Shown here: positions 52,038 through 61,390 of the stretch, piece by piece
Numbering within the stretch: the first letter of the stretch is position 1
Layout: each line of letters starts with the position of its first letter
Source of the DNA: DATBAT01 sp963824805
Lineage (GTDB): Bacteria > Acidobacteriota > Terriglobia > Terriglobales > Acidobacteriaceae
Assembly (NCBI GenBank): GCA_963824805.1
Contig: CAWGQZ010000049.1
Span: 22,248-86,247, forward strand
Length of the DNA: 64,000 bases
Direction of reading: 5' to 3'
Notes under the pieces: model-generated
Databases searched by the model: none
The model's input: only the letters and a program-made list of their open reading frames with translations
What the model was told of the DNA's origin: nothing
Translations under genes and position numbers: made by a program

Positions 52038-52505
52038 CTACTTCAGCTCTGCGCGCGAGAAAGTGATTCCATTAAACCTTGCCCGGCGGAAATCGGCGAC
52101 GGAAGTAAAGCTCAACGCCTCATGCGCGACTCCCTGGCTGATGTATTCATTCACCGCATTTGCCGCGATGAAGACACCGGTGGGAGTTCCGTTGGCTTGG
52201 GTGTAAATCGCGCCGGTGGTGTACGAGACGCCAGGTAAGAGCGCCGCACGGGCTTGCACGCGGTCTTCGCGGGCCAGTCCGGCCTCGGTCAATGCGGCGC
52301 GAAACTGGGGCGCATTTTTCTTGGCCAGGAGGATGGCTTGATCCAGGGTCAACGTGGCGGCGGCCTTGTCCGACACGCCTGGCTCGGAACGTGCGGTCAC
52401 CTCTGCGGTTTGCGACCACATGTTTGGGCCGAACAATAAGAGCAGGCAAAGTGCAGCGCGAATCACAGCGACCTCGGTCGGAGACAGAACAAGAGATGAT
52501 TGCAC
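52038..52505 (-). CDS. TolC family outer membrane protein, N-terminal fragment
   Basis: 155 codons with a signal peptide (about residues 14-33, ending WSQTA), then TLTLDQAILLAKKNAPQFRA, the normal start of the first TolC repeat. Its last dozen residues are out of frame and the protein continues in the fragment ending at 51142. The joined length, about 450 aa, is normal. Confidence 0.78.
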   Translation of the reverse strand: MQSSLVLSPTEVAVIRAALCLLLLFGPNMWSQTAEVTARSEPGVSDKAAATLTLDQAILLAKKNAPQFRAALTEAGLAREDRVQARAALLPGVSYTTGAIYTQANGTPTGVFIAANAVNEYISQGVAHEALSFTSVADFRRARFNGITFSRAELK

Positions 52506-52542
52506 TCCGAACCTGAAGAGAAGCTGAAATTGGAGCTTGCTG

Positions 52543-53961
52543 TCAGGTGTTGATGGGAAGGCTAACAGACATCTTTGTACCGCGCCCTAGGCTGCTCTCG
52601 GCCGAGATTGTGCCGCCGTAGGCTTCGACCATGGCTTTGACAATGGCTAGACCAAGACCATATCCGCCGGTATCCCGAGAGCGTGATGCGTCGGCGCGGT
52701 GGAAACGGTTAAAGATATTTTGCAGATCAATTTCGGCGATGCCGGGCCCACGGTCTTCGACATCAACTCGTGCCCGATGATCAGATCTTGAGATAGAAAC
52801 GAGCACGGCAGACCCTTCCGGGCTGTAACGAACGGCATTTTCGAACAGGTTATTCCAGACGAGTTCCAAATCTTCGGGGTCAGCATGAATCTTGGCGGGC
52901 CCGTTGGGCCGAATATCGATTCGGACCGAACGGGAATCGGAAACCGGCTTCAGGCGTTCAGCGCTTTGCTCGCAGGAGCTCGCCAAATCCACCAGTGGCA
53001 GGTCAGTTGCCCGCTTTGTGGTTTGCGATTGCTCGGCTCGCGCCAGCCGCAGCATAGAGTGCGTGAGAGCTTCCAGTCGGGCCAGATCGTCGAGCGCTCC
53101 TTCCAGGTGCGCTCGATATTCTTCGGCACTACGCGGTTGCTGCAAGAGCAGTTGAAGAGTTGACTTAAGAACAGCGATGGGGGTCTTCAGTTCGTGCGCC
53201 GCATTGGCAAGAAATTCTCTCTGCGAAGTAAAGGCGTGTTGCAAGGTCGCCAACATGCCGTCCATGGCATCTGTCAGCGGAACCAGTTCCTGGGTCTCGC
53301 GCGCTTGTGGCGGTGCATCGAGCTTCCAATGGTTCACCGAGACTCGCCCCGCGCTGGACGCCAGCGCAGCCAAAGGAGACAAGCCGCGGCGGACGGTCCA
53401 GACTGAAATCGCTGTTGATATCGCCAACAACGCAAGGCTTCCGAGACATGTCACAATCGCAGCCGCCCAGACGCGCTCACGAATTTCTTCCGTCGAAGCC
53501 GCGTAGATCACGGTGAGAGTTGGTGGTGTAGCTGTTTCGGGCCCCTCGCGATCCAGGACGGGAATATTGTTGAGATGAACCACGCGGTACTGGTCTTCGT
53601 GGTAGGGCACAGTCCAATAAATGCGCCGGTCGCTGGAAGGAGTGCGAAAATCGGGGTCCCAATTTGGGGATTTTCCAATCACTTCACCGTCCGCGCCCAA
53701 AATCTGGTAAAGATCGGGATGTTTACGATCCAGTGGAGGAGGTACAAGACTGGAATCAAAAAACAGTTTAGGGGGATTGTCCTCCGAGTAGCGGACCAGA
53801 GCGGCCACACTCATCACCCGGCCATGAAGTGCTGCATCGAAGGAATCGCGCAGTTGTTTTTCGGTCAGATATGTTGCCAGCGCAACTACCGCCAGGGTGA
53901 GCACCACTTGAGAGAGGATCACCGAAACGATCAGCCGACGTGTAATGGAAAGCTTGGCCAT
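52543..53961 (-). CDS. sensor histidine kinase of an RND efflux operon
   Basis: 472 aa: membrane helix 12-32, periplasmic sensor about 33-170, second helix about 172-192, HAMP to about 245, HisKA with phospho-acceptor in FLANAAHELKTPIAVL, and an HATPase domain (NLFENAVRYSPEG, DRGPGIAE, GYGLGLAIVKAMVEAYGG). The sensor domain has no recognised ligand. It starts one base after the response regulator ends, and the pump genes follow 37 bases on, so it probably controls that efflux system. Confidence 0.93.
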   Translation of the reverse strand: MAKLSITRRLIVSVILSQVVLTLAVVALATYLTEKQLRDSFDAALHGRVMSVAALVRYSEDNPPKLFFDSSLVPPPLDRKHPDLYQILGADGEVIGKSPNWDPDFRTPSSDRRIYWTVPYHEDQYRVVHLNNIPVLDREGPETATPPTLTVIYAASTEEIRERVWAAAIVTCLGSLALLAISTAISVWTVRRGLSPLAALASSAGRVSVNHWKLDAPPQARETQELVPLTDAMDGMLATLQHAFTSQREFLANAAHELKTPIAVLKSTLQLLLQQPRSAEEYRAHLEGALDDLARLEALTHSMLRLARAEQSQTTKRATDLPLVDLASSCEQSAERLKPVSDSRSVRIDIRPNGPAKIHADPEDLELVWNNLFENAVRYSPEGSAVLVSISRSDHRARVDVEDRGPGIAEIDLQNIFNRFHRADASRSRDTGGYGLGLAIVKAMVEAYGGTISAESSLGRGTKMSVSLPINT

Positions 53962-53962
53962 C

Positions 53963-54631
53963 CTAGTCCCGCAGTACGTATCCTTGTCCGCGCGAAGTTT
54001 GAATCAGCTCGCCATTCTTATCATCCAACTTGCGCCGAAGGCCAGAAACATAAACTTCGATCACGTTACTGAAGCGCTCCCAGTTGAAATCGTATAGATG
54101 CTCCAGCAGTTCGGTCTTGGAGACGATTGCTCCTTTTCGATGGGCAAGATACTCCAGTACCCGGTATTCCATCGCCGACAGCGTTACCGGCTTTCCGCGC
54201 CGCGATACTCTCCGCCCTGCGGTATCAATCTCCACGTCACGCATTTTTAAAATTGCGGTGCTGTGCCCTTTGCCGCGCCGAATCAGGGCTTTTGCGCGCG
54301 CGATCAACTCTCCAAGATCGAACGGCTTGGTGAGGTAATCGTCGGCTCCAGAATTCAACAGCGCGACTATCGACTCTCTTTCATCGCGGGCAGTGAGGAT
54401 AAGGACAGGAGTCGCATTGCCCGCCTGACGCATACGGCCGAGAACTGTCTGACCATTCATGCGCGGCAGCATTAGATCCACGATGGCCAAGTCATAGGGA
54501 TTTGATTCCGCCATATATAAGCCCTCTTCACCATCGTAGGCGCAGTCGACCGCGTAACCGGCACTCTCACGCATGCTACGGGCGATGTTGGCGGCGAGTT
54601 TCCGTTCGTCCTCAATCACTAGGACCCGCAT
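53963..54631 (-). CDS. OmpR-family response regulator of an RND efflux operon
   Basis: 222 aa: receiver domain with phospho-acceptor Asp in LAIVDLMLPRMNG (near residue 51) and a winged-helix DNA-binding domain (about 130-222, VLEYLAHRKGAIVSKTELLEHLYD). It is the first gene of the run RR-HK-TolC-adaptor-RND-YncE, all on the minus strand with gaps of 1-37 bases. Organisation and domain types resemble CusRS-like control of efflux. Confidence 0.93.
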   Translation of the reverse strand: MRVLVIEDERKLAANIARSMRESAGYAVDCAYDGEEGLYMAESNPYDLAIVDLMLPRMNGQTVLGRMRQAGNATPVLILTARDERESIVALLNSGADDYLTKPFDLGELIARAKALIRRGKGHSTAILKMRDVEIDTAGRRVSRRGKPVTLSAMEYRVLEYLAHRKGAIVSKTELLEHLYDFNWERFSNVIEVYVSGLRRKLDDKNGELIQTSRGQGYVLRD

Positions 54632-55352
54632 TGAAATATGAGTATGTCACCGGATGTGCGGCTGGGGAAGAGCGCTGAGGTCTCATTCTTTGCTGGCGAG
54701 AGTTGCGACCACTGCCAGATCGCGAATGAAGGCTTGCATTTGAGTTCTGCGTGCCGCGTCGTCTGGAGCGCGAAGGATGGAGGAAGGATGTACCGTCGCA
54801 ACAACTTTGGAAGCCAGTGGCGAGGATCTGGATTTTGCCCCTTTCCCGAGTCACGCTAAACCCGGGTCCAAGCACCGACTGAGCCGCTGTGGCACCCAGA
54901 CAAACCAGAATTTCGGGTTTAACGATGGCTAGTTCGGTTTCAAGCCAGGGACGGCAGGCGGCAATTTCAGAAGCTCGCGGTTTTTTATGAATTCGCCTTT
55001 TGCCACGGGTGGCGGGTTCCCATTTGAAATGCTTCACGGCGTTAGTAATGTAGACTTTGCTGCGGTCCACGCCCGCTTCCAAAAGCGCTTCATCCAGCAA
55101 TTTCCCCGCAGGGCCTACGAACGGATGGCCGGCAAGATCTTCCTTGTCGCCAGGCTGCTCTGCGACAAACATTACCGTTGCCTTATCTGCTCCCTCTCCG
55201 AAGACCGTCTGCGTGGCGTTCTTCCACAAATCGCAAGCCCGGCACTTGGCCGCGGCTCGGCTCGCAGCTTCGATCGAGGACTTCGCAACCGCGCGAAGAA
55301 TCGCGGGGGCACGTTCGTCCTCGATCGAAAGCACTGGTTCAGGTTGCGCCAT
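54612..55352 (-). CDS. uracil-DNA glycosylase superfamily protein UdgX (C-terminus frameshifted)
   Basis: Cys37, Cys40, Cys133 and Cys152 fit the 4Fe-4S cluster. AEQPGDKEDLAGHPFVGPAG (64-83) is the uracil pocket. KRRIH at 118-122 is the hallmark of UdgX, whose His (122 here) forms a covalent bond to uracil-containing DNA. A one-base indel near 54820 spoils the last third. The correct frame reads KVVATVHPSSILRAPDD and ends at a TGA at 54683, just before the response regulator gene. The enzyme would act on DNA in the cytoplasm. Confidence 0.87.
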   Translation of the reverse strand: MAQPEPVLSIEDERAPAILRAVAKSSIEAASRAAAKCRACDLWKNATQTVFGEGADKATVMFVAEQPGDKEDLAGHPFVGPAGKLLDEALLEAGVDRSKVYITNAVKHFKWEPATRGKRRIHKKPRASEIAACRPWLETELAIVKPEILVCLGATAAQSVLGPGFSVTRERGKIQILATGFQSCCDGTSFLHPSRSRRRGTQNSNASLHSRSGSGRNSRQQRMRPQRSSPAAHPVTYSYFNAGPSD

Positions 55353-55373
55353 TCATTATCCGTCCGCACACCC

Positions 55374-55931
55374 TCAGGCTGCGCGCTGCCCAAAGCGAAT
55401 CAGCACCTTGGTATAACCTTCGATGCGCTGATCGAACTTGTCGTAGGCTTCGGGAGCATCATCGATTTGGATATGGTGGCTTACAATCCTGCTGGGTTTA
55501 GCCCGGCCGCTCACGATCAGATCGCGGAGGTATTCGTTGTACTTCTTAACCGGAGCTTGACCACTACCCATGGTGATTCCCTTATCGAAATATTCAGCGA
55601 TAGGAAAAGGGTAGATGCCATTCTTCGCCTGTTTATCTTTTGCTCCCGGATCGGGAGCGATGTAGACCGCAGCGGGCAGTACATAGCATTTGCTCACTAT
55701 TGCCGGATGATCCGCCGTGGCGCGCGCCGCTTCGATTCCCAGAGTACGGAGAAGGACCTTTACCACGTCGCCGTCGAGAACCCAAGCGGGCAGCAGGTTC
55801 TGGTGGTTACCAATCCGGGATCGGCAAGAAAAGTGGCGTTGAGGATGGGCAAGCAAACTGCCGAACTTGCCCTTGACACCAATTCGATCGCAACCCTTGC
55901 CTGGTCTTAAATTTATGGAATATTTATTCAC
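55374..55931 (-). pseudogene. zinc-dependent alcohol/formaldehyde dehydrogenase, C-terminal remnant
   Basis: The last 90 residues (PFPIAEYFDKGITMGSGQAP onward, LRDLIVSGRAKPSRIVSHHI, APEAYDKFDQRIEGYTKV) are the C-terminus of a medium-chain zinc dehydrogenase. Upstream of that the reading frame does not match the family, and the N-terminal catalytic and Rossmann parts are absent. The neighbouring pot operon starts 58 bases away, so the 5' part was lost. It looks like a truncated relic. Confidence 0.7.
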
Positions 55932-55988
55932 ATCTGTCCGGCAAAATGTACTACGATTTGCATAGACGAGGGGGATTGCGCAAGTCTA

Positions 55989-56951
55989 ATGGGACAGACC
56001 AATCTGGAAGTGCGCCAGCTGGTGAAGGAGTATCCGGGCCAGCGCGCTCTGGACGGTATTTCGCTTTCGGTTCCGCAAGGAAGTTTCTTCTCCTTGCTGG
56101 GGCCCTCGGGCTGTGGAAAGACCACGACCCTTCGTCTGATTGCCGGTTTCGAACAACCCACCGCCGGCGACGTTATTCTCAAAGGCGAGGTTGTAAACCA
56201 TCGCAAGCCTTACGAACGTCGCGTGAGCACGGTTTTCCAGAACTATGCCCTGTTTCCGCATCTTTCCGCGCGCGCCAATATTGAATTTGGCCTGAAACGT
56301 CAGGGCCGGACGAATTTCGGATCTCAAGTAGAAGACGTCCTCAAACTGGTGGGCCTTGCCACCAAGGAAAATCGCAAGCCAGCACAGCTATCGGGCGGTG
56401 AACGGCAGCGGGTCGCGCTTGCCCGTTCCCTGGTGCTTGAGCCGGATGTGCTTCTTCTGGATGAGCCGCTGGCTGCGCTTGATCCCAAACTGCGCAAACA
56501 AATGCGCGTCGAGTTGAAGGGGATTCAGCGGCGGGCGGGAATTACCTTTCTGCTGGTCACGCACGATCAGGAAGAAGCACTTTCGATGTCCGATCAGTTG
56601 GCTGTAATGAATGAAGGCCGCATTGAACAGGTCGGTTCACCCGAGGAAGTCTATTTTCATCCGCGGACCAAATTCGTTGCCGGATTTTTGGGAGCGGTCA
56701 ATTGGATTGCTGGGGTCGGAGTTCGACCTGAGGCGACCCGAATCGCCCGCTTGCCCGAAAATCACGGCGCCCGGTCCTCGCCGGCACGGGTGACCAACTC
56801 GGTGTTTCTAGGAGATTGCTTCCAGGTTTTGTGCCAACTCGATAGCGGAGAAGAAGCGGTGGCGCAGGTCCCACGAAGCTTTGCCACCTTCTCGCCGGGC
56901 GAAGCGGTGCATATCTGCTGGAGTCCTTCTGACGAAATTCTTGTTCCATGA
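55989..56951 (+). CDS. potA: spermidine/putrescine ABC transporter ATP-binding protein
   Basis: 320 aa. Walker A LGPSGCGKTT, Q-loop VFQNYALFPH, signature LSGGERQRV, Walker B DVLLLDEPLAALD and switch His in VTHDQEEAL. A C-terminal TOBE-type domain (about 240-318) is present. It energises uptake through PotB/PotC. The first of four genes with overlapping ends (ATGA). Confidence 0.9.
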   Translation: MGQTNLEVRQLVKEYPGQRALDGISLSVPQGSFFSLLGPSGCGKTTTLRLIAGFEQPTAGDVILKGEVVNHRKPYERRVSTVFQNYALFPHLSARANIEFGLKRQGRTNFGSQVEDVLKLVGLATKENRKPAQLSGGERQRVALARSLVLEPDVLLLDEPLAALDPKLRKQMRVELKGIQRRAGITFLLVTHDQEEALSMSDQLAVMNEGRIEQVGSPEEVYFHPRTKFVAGFLGAVNWIAGVGVRPEATRIARLPENHGARSSPARVTNSVFLGDCFQVLCQLDSGEEAVAQVPRSFATFSPGEAVHICWSPSDEILVP

Positions 56952-57775
56952 AACTGCGCTCATGGTTTCTGCTGCCAACCTGGCTGTGGATGCTGGTGTT
57001 TTTTGCCGCGCCGTTTGTAATTGTTCTTGCCTATAGTCTTCTGACCCGCGGTGTCTATGGTGGAGTAGAGCAGCCTTGGACGGTTGAAGCCTATCAACGG
57101 CTGATTGACCCGCTATATCTCACAATCCTGTTTCGATCTTTCGCCATGGCGCTGGCTGCAACAGCCATTTGCCTGGTGATGGCGTTTCCGGTTGCGCTGT
57201 TCATATCGCGGTCGCATTCGCGCAAGAATTTTTATCTGCAACTCGTGATGCTTCCGTTCTGGACCAGCTTCCTGGTTCGTACCTATGCATGGCTTTTTTT
57301 GCTGCGGGACACCGGACTCGTGAATACCGTTCTGATGAAGTTGGGAGTGATCCACGCTCCACTCTCTCTGCTTTACAACGACGGCACCGTGCTGCTCGGA
57401 CTGGTGTATGGGTATCTCCCATTTATGGTGCTGCCAATCTACGCAACCCTGGAACGTCTCGATCCGGCGCTGGTGGAAGCGGCGGCGGACCTGGGCGCCC
57501 GCCCACTCGCCACGGTGTTTCGCGTCATACTCCCACTCTCACGGCCAGGCTTGGTTGCCGGATCAGTTCTGGTTTTTATCCCCTGCCTGGGAGCGTATTT
57601 AACGCCCGACCTGCTCGGCGGCGGCCGTACCGTCCTGGTCGGGAACCTTGTGCAAAATCAGTTCACCAACGCGCGCGACTGGCCATTCGGTTCGGCGGTC
57701 TCCATGCTTCTGATGGTACTGGTGGTAGTGCTAGTGTGGGGATTGCTCCGGCGGGAAAGTGAGCAACTGGCGTGA
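56948..57775 (+). CDS. potB: spermidine/putrescine ABC transporter permease
   Basis: 275 aa, six membrane helices. The EAA loop is ALVEAAADLGARPLATVFRV, where the ATPase docks. It overlaps potA and potC by four bases each, so all are co-translated. PotB-type sequence FWTSFLVRTYAWLFLLRDTG is conserved. Confidence 0.9.
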   Translation: MKLRSWFLLPTWLWMLVFFAAPFVIVLAYSLLTRGVYGGVEQPWTVEAYQRLIDPLYLTILFRSFAMALAATAICLVMAFPVALFISRSHSRKNFYLQLVMLPFWTSFLVRTYAWLFLLRDTGLVNTVLMKLGVIHAPLSLLYNDGTVLLGLVYGYLPFMVLPIYATLERLDPALVEAAADLGARPLATVFRVILPLSRPGLVAGSVLVFIPCLGAYLTPDLLGGGRTVLVGNLVQNQFTNARDWPFGSAVSMLLMVLVVVLVWGLLRRESEQLA

Positions 57776-58530
57776 AGCGCTGGCTGGCGGCCTATGCCGT
57801 GGCATTTTTCGCCTTCCTGCACCTGCCGCTGCTGACCCTTGCGTTCTTCAGCTTCAATTCTTCGCGCTTCACCCAGTGGGAGCATTTTTCCCTGGACTGG
57901 TATCGCGCCATCTTTCGCGATCCGCAACTGATCGACGCTACCTGGAACAGCGTGATCGTCGCGCTCATCAGCACCGTGATCTCGACCGCGCTCGGCACCA
58001 TGTGCGCTTATGGCTTGTGGAAGTACACATCGCGGTTGCTGACCGGAACACTCTATCTTTCGCTGGTGACACCGGAAATCGTCACTGGAATTTCTTTGCT
58101 GGCGCTTTTTCAATGGATGTTTCGCTGGCTGCATTGGCATCTTGGGCTCTACACCGTGGTGCTGGCGCATGTCGCATTTTCCATTGCCTACGTGGTGATC
58201 GTGATTTCGGCGAGACTGCGAACGCTGAGTCCATCGCTGGAAGAGGCTGCCATGGATTTGGGTGCCAATGAATGGCAGGCCTTCTTTTACGTAATGCTGC
58301 CGGCGTTGGCCCCGGGAATCATTGCTGCGGCCCTGCTGGCGTTGACGGTTTCTTTTGATGACTACGTTATCACCAGCATGGTGGCCGGAGTTGATTCAGA
58401 AACGCTCCCCATGGTCATCTACGCCATGGCACGCCGCGGCGCGAGTCCGGTGATTAACGCCATCTCGGCCCTGATCACATTTTGCTTCGGCGTGTTGATT
58501 CTGATTTCTGAACAGGTGCGCGAAGCATGA
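57772..58530 (+). CDS. potC: spermidine/putrescine ABC transporter permease
   Basis: 252 aa with six helices and the EAA loop SLEEAAMDLGANEWQAFFYV. SFDDYVITSMVAGVDSETLP is typical of PotC. It begins with GTG in the GTGA overlap with potB and ends in ATGA overlap with potD. Confidence 0.9.
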   Translation: MKRWLAAYAVAFFAFLHLPLLTLAFFSFNSSRFTQWEHFSLDWYRAIFRDPQLIDATWNSVIVALISTVISTALGTMCAYGLWKYTSRLLTGTLYLSLVTPEIVTGISLLALFQWMFRWLHWHLGLYTVVLAHVAFSIAYVVIVISARLRTLSPSLEEAAMDLGANEWQAFFYVMLPALAPGIIAAALLALTVSFDDYVITSMVAGVDSETLPMVIYAMARRGASPVINAISALITFCFGVLILISEQVREA

Positions 58531-59567
58531 ACCGGCGCGACTTCTTGCTTGGCACTGCGGGAGTGGCTGCATCGGCCGTGCTGGTGGGTTGCAGTCGCGA
58601 TCGCCGCCCGCGGCTCAACGTCTACAACTGGTCAGCCTACGTTGCGCCTGACACCATCTCCAACTTCGAAGCTGAGTTCGGAGTGAAGGTCCATTACACG
58701 ACCTATGAAAGCAATGAAGAGATGCTGGCTAAGGTGCTGACCGGCAACTCCGGTTGGGATGTAGTCTTCCCCACGCACACCCGCCTCCAGCCTATGCGCG
58801 AGTACGGTCTGCTCGAACCCCTGCGCCACGAATGGCTTCCTAACTTAAAAAATCTCGATGCCCGCTTTCATTCCCCGGTATGGGACCCCGGCCTGCAGTG
58901 GAGCGTACCTTACATGTGGATTGGCACCGGCATTGTTTACAACCGCTCACTCCGGCCTGCGCCCACCCGCTGGGCAGACCTTTGGGATTCCCGGCTGAAA
59001 GAACGGGTGACAATGCTGGACGATCCCGAAGACATGATTGGGGCCTGTCTGAAAAAAATCGGATTGCCCTTCGATGCCACCGACCCAGATCAATTGCGGC
59101 GGGCCGAAGAGGCGGCGCTGGAACAAAAGAAGATCATTCGTGCATATCTCAATGCTGAGGTCCGCGATCAACTGGTTTCAGGGGATGTGCTGGCAGCGCA
59201 GCTCTGGAACACCACGGCCCAGCAGGCCATGGATGCCGCGTCCAACTTGGCATTTGCCTATCCCGAAGAAGGATTTCCTTTTTACTGCGACTGCGCAACG
59301 ATTCTGCGCGAGAGCCAACGGGTAGAGCTGGCGCATAAGTTCCTGAATTACGTTCTGCGTCCTAATGTCTCCGCGGCGGTTGTCGAATACACGCGCACCG
59401 CCACTGCCAACGGCGCGGCCCACGATATTCTGCCGGAAGAGACACGAAACAACCCCACGTTCTATCCTCCTCCTGCTGTTTTTGAGCGCGGGGAGTGGCC
59501 GGGAACGCTGCCGCGGGCGGCACAGCGGCTAAGGGACCGGATCTGGACAGAGATCAAGTCGTCGTAA
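58527..59567 (+). CDS. potD: spermidine/putrescine-binding periplasmic protein (Tat-type lipoprotein)
   Basis: 346 aa. The N-terminus MNRRDFLLGTAGVAASAVLV has a twin-arginine motif (RRDFL) and the lipobox LVGC (Cys22), so it is probably folded before export and lipid-anchored. Mature motifs are LNVYNWSAYVAPDTISNFEA and DVVFPTHTRLQPM, as in polyamine-binding PotD. It captures polyamines for PotABC. Last gene of the operon. Confidence 0.9.
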   Translation: MNRRDFLLGTAGVAASAVLVGCSRDRRPRLNVYNWSAYVAPDTISNFEAEFGVKVHYTTYESNEEMLAKVLTGNSGWDVVFPTHTRLQPMREYGLLEPLRHEWLPNLKNLDARFHSPVWDPGLQWSVPYMWIGTGIVYNRSLRPAPTRWADLWDSRLKERVTMLDDPEDMIGACLKKIGLPFDATDPDQLRRAEEAALEQKKIIRAYLNAEVRDQLVSGDVLAAQLWNTTAQQAMDAASNLAFAYPEEGFPFYCDCATILRESQRVELAHKFLNYVLRPNVSAAVVEYTRTATANGAAHDILPEETRNNPTFYPPPAVFERGEWPGTLPRAAQRLRDRIWTEIKSS

Positions 59568-59645
59568 GAAGGTGAGGGAGGCTACCGGCCCTGGGACGGC
59601 CACCTACTCGGCGCGCGGATAAGAAGTATCCCCTCAAGCCACTTT

Positions 59646-59680
59646 GTCATCCCGAGCCAAGGCGGGGGACCTCCCGTTTT
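59646..59680. repeat. partial copy of the TCATCCTGAG-type repeat
   Basis: TCATCCCGAGCC at 59646, related to the arms at 5394-5467, followed by CGGGGGACCTCCCGTTTTT, a weak hairpin with five T that may help end potD transcripts. Confidence 0.35.
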
Positions 59681-59699
59681 TCGGCGAATGTAGCTGGAC

Positions 59700-61286
59700 C
59701 TACACCCCGCAAAGCGATACTTCCATCCCTAACTCGCGGAACGCAATTGCCTTGGCAAGCATGGCAGTATCGGCTGACGCTGCGTGTCTTCCGTAAGCCA
59801 CTTGAAGATGGTTGGCCTTGTGCCGTCCCATCATCTGATCGCGAGTAACGCCATGTAGAACCGCGCTCATGATCGGCCATTGCGGTGTGGTGGCATCCCA
59901 GCGCCGTTGAACCTCTTCGCGGGGCAGTTCGACCACGGTGGCGCGTCCCAGGTCGGCCTTCAGCCGGTTATCTTCGACAAAGACACGGCTCCACACTATC
60001 TCGCCCGGCTTGCTGATGCCTTTCAGCGTACCGCCCCCCAAGGGAAAGTACATGGGCGGTTGACGTTCGCTGGAGGCGCCTCGGTATCCGTCAACAAAGT
60101 GTTGGGGTGGAGCGGCGCCTGAGATTTCAAAAACCCAAATGAATTTGCCCTTGTAATCTTCTCCGAAACGAATGTCGTGCAGCGTCGTTTCAGGATCGAG
60201 GCCGAGGCTCTGCCACACGCGATTGGTCACCAGGGCATCAACCCCGGCGCACTCGTCAACTTCGTTGAAGTGGGGGAGAGCTTCGCCAGCATAGAGAACT
60301 CGATTGCCGCCAGCCTGCGTTACCGGCGGCCGGTCTACATTGTTGAGAAGGCCTTCCACCAGATCGGACGCCGGGGTCAGATCTTTCAATCCTTGTTGGT
60401 ACTGAATTCCGATTGCCGCACAGCCAAAATCGTCTGCGATGCGTAACGCCGCAATGTACATACGGCACTGCTCGAGAATCTGGTCGTCGGTCAACTCGGT
60501 TTTCGGGTCTGGGCCAGTACGAAACTTCAAGCCCTTGTGGTCGAGCCAGTCGCGTACCGCCTGGGCTTCTTCGATGCCCACGCGGCGCATGGCCGCGTAG
60601 AGTGCCGACTGGCTGAGGCGCTCCTTGAAGATTCCCATGGGGTGCAGGATTTCGTCGGGGATGATGGCGTTGTACATACCCATGCACCCTTCATCGAAGA
60701 CTCCGAGTACTGCTTTTTTTGAAAGCAGTTCCTTGGCAACCGCGGACCCTGTTTTGGCGGAGGCACCGTTCACTTTTTTAGGATCGAATTTCTTAACGTG
60801 ACTCAGATCATGAGAGACGCGCTTTCCTTCGAGCCAGGCTCCCAGGTGATGAAGGAAAAATTCGTCGGTGAAGTCCTCGCTCCAGAGAGTGTCGTAGGCG
60901 ACGCCTGCCTTAGTCAGGCTGCCGTTAAGGTTCAACATTCCGACCAATCCGGGCCAGCGGCCGCTCCAGTTGGCAACCGTCAGAATCGGACCTCGATGAT
61001 GGAAAAGTCCGGCCAGCACGTGATGGGTGTATTGCCAGACGGCTTCGACCACGACGACCGGGGCCTCAGGTGGAATTTGGCGGAAAACGTCGATGCCGTA
61101 GCGCTGGCTGTCGATGAAGCCGTGCTTCTTTTCGGGTTGGAAAGGGTGTGCGCGCTTTAGGTCGCGTCCCAATTTCTTCACGGCGTCGATGAAAGCCTTC
61201 TCAGTCGCCTCCTGCGCGGCCCAGCACACCTGGTTGGCGGACAGGCGCAAGTCACCACTGGCGACCAGGAAAATCGGACTAGACAT
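59700..61286 (-). CDS. L-fucose isomerase-like family protein
   Basis: 528 aa. The two-domain layout and conserved pieces (VVVEAVWQYTHHVLAG, DEGCMGMYNAIIP, FGCAAIGIQYQQGLKDLTPA, EALPHFNEVDECAG) match the L-fucose/L-arabinose isomerase superfamily group found in Acidobacteria and relatives. Acidic residues in the last two segments are candidate Mn ligands. Substrate unknown. A LacI-type operator lies just upstream, and a LacI gene and a sodium/solute symporter follow, suggesting sugar or polyol catabolism. Confidence 0.75.
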   Translation of the reverse strand: MSSPIFLVASGDLRLSANQVCWAAQEATEKAFIDAVKKLGRDLKRAHPFQPEKKHGFIDSQRYGIDVFRQIPPEAPVVVVEAVWQYTHHVLAGLFHHRGPILTVANWSGRWPGLVGMLNLNGSLTKAGVAYDTLWSEDFTDEFFLHHLGAWLEGKRVSHDLSHVKKFDPKKVNGASAKTGSAVAKELLSKKAVLGVFDEGCMGMYNAIIPDEILHPMGIFKERLSQSALYAAMRRVGIEEAQAVRDWLDHKGLKFRTGPDPKTELTDDQILEQCRMYIAALRIADDFGCAAIGIQYQQGLKDLTPASDLVEGLLNNVDRPPVTQAGGNRVLYAGEALPHFNEVDECAGVDALVTNRVWQSLGLDPETTLHDIRFGEDYKGKFIWVFEISGAAPPQHFVDGYRGASSERQPPMYFPLGGGTLKGISKPGEIVWSRVFVEDNRLKADLGRATVVELPREEVQRRWDATTPQWPIMSAVLHGVTRDQMMGRHKANHLQVAYGRHAASADTAMLAKAIAFRELGMEVSLCGV

Positions 61287-61347
61287 TTAGGAGCCCCATT
61301 CGGAATGCGGGAGCAGTGTACAATGCGCCGCCGATACTATTCAAATA

Positions 61348-61357
61348 GTAACGTTAC
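61348..61357. promoter_or_regulatory. LacI-type operator, site A (GTAACGTTAC)
   Basis: A perfect 10-bp palindrome with CG centre, 62 bases before the isomerase-like gene. The related site B at 62483-62499 lies next to the symporter promoter and shares TCGTAACGTT. Confidence 0.6.
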
Positions 61358-61390
61358 GATTTAGCCTGATCGGAAGCAAGGTCCTGCCGC

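Noticed and set aside
54987..55910. 307-codon frame on the plus strand
   Set aside because: It is antisense to UdgX and the dehydrogenase remnant, both of which carry recognisable motifs; its own translation resembles nothing.
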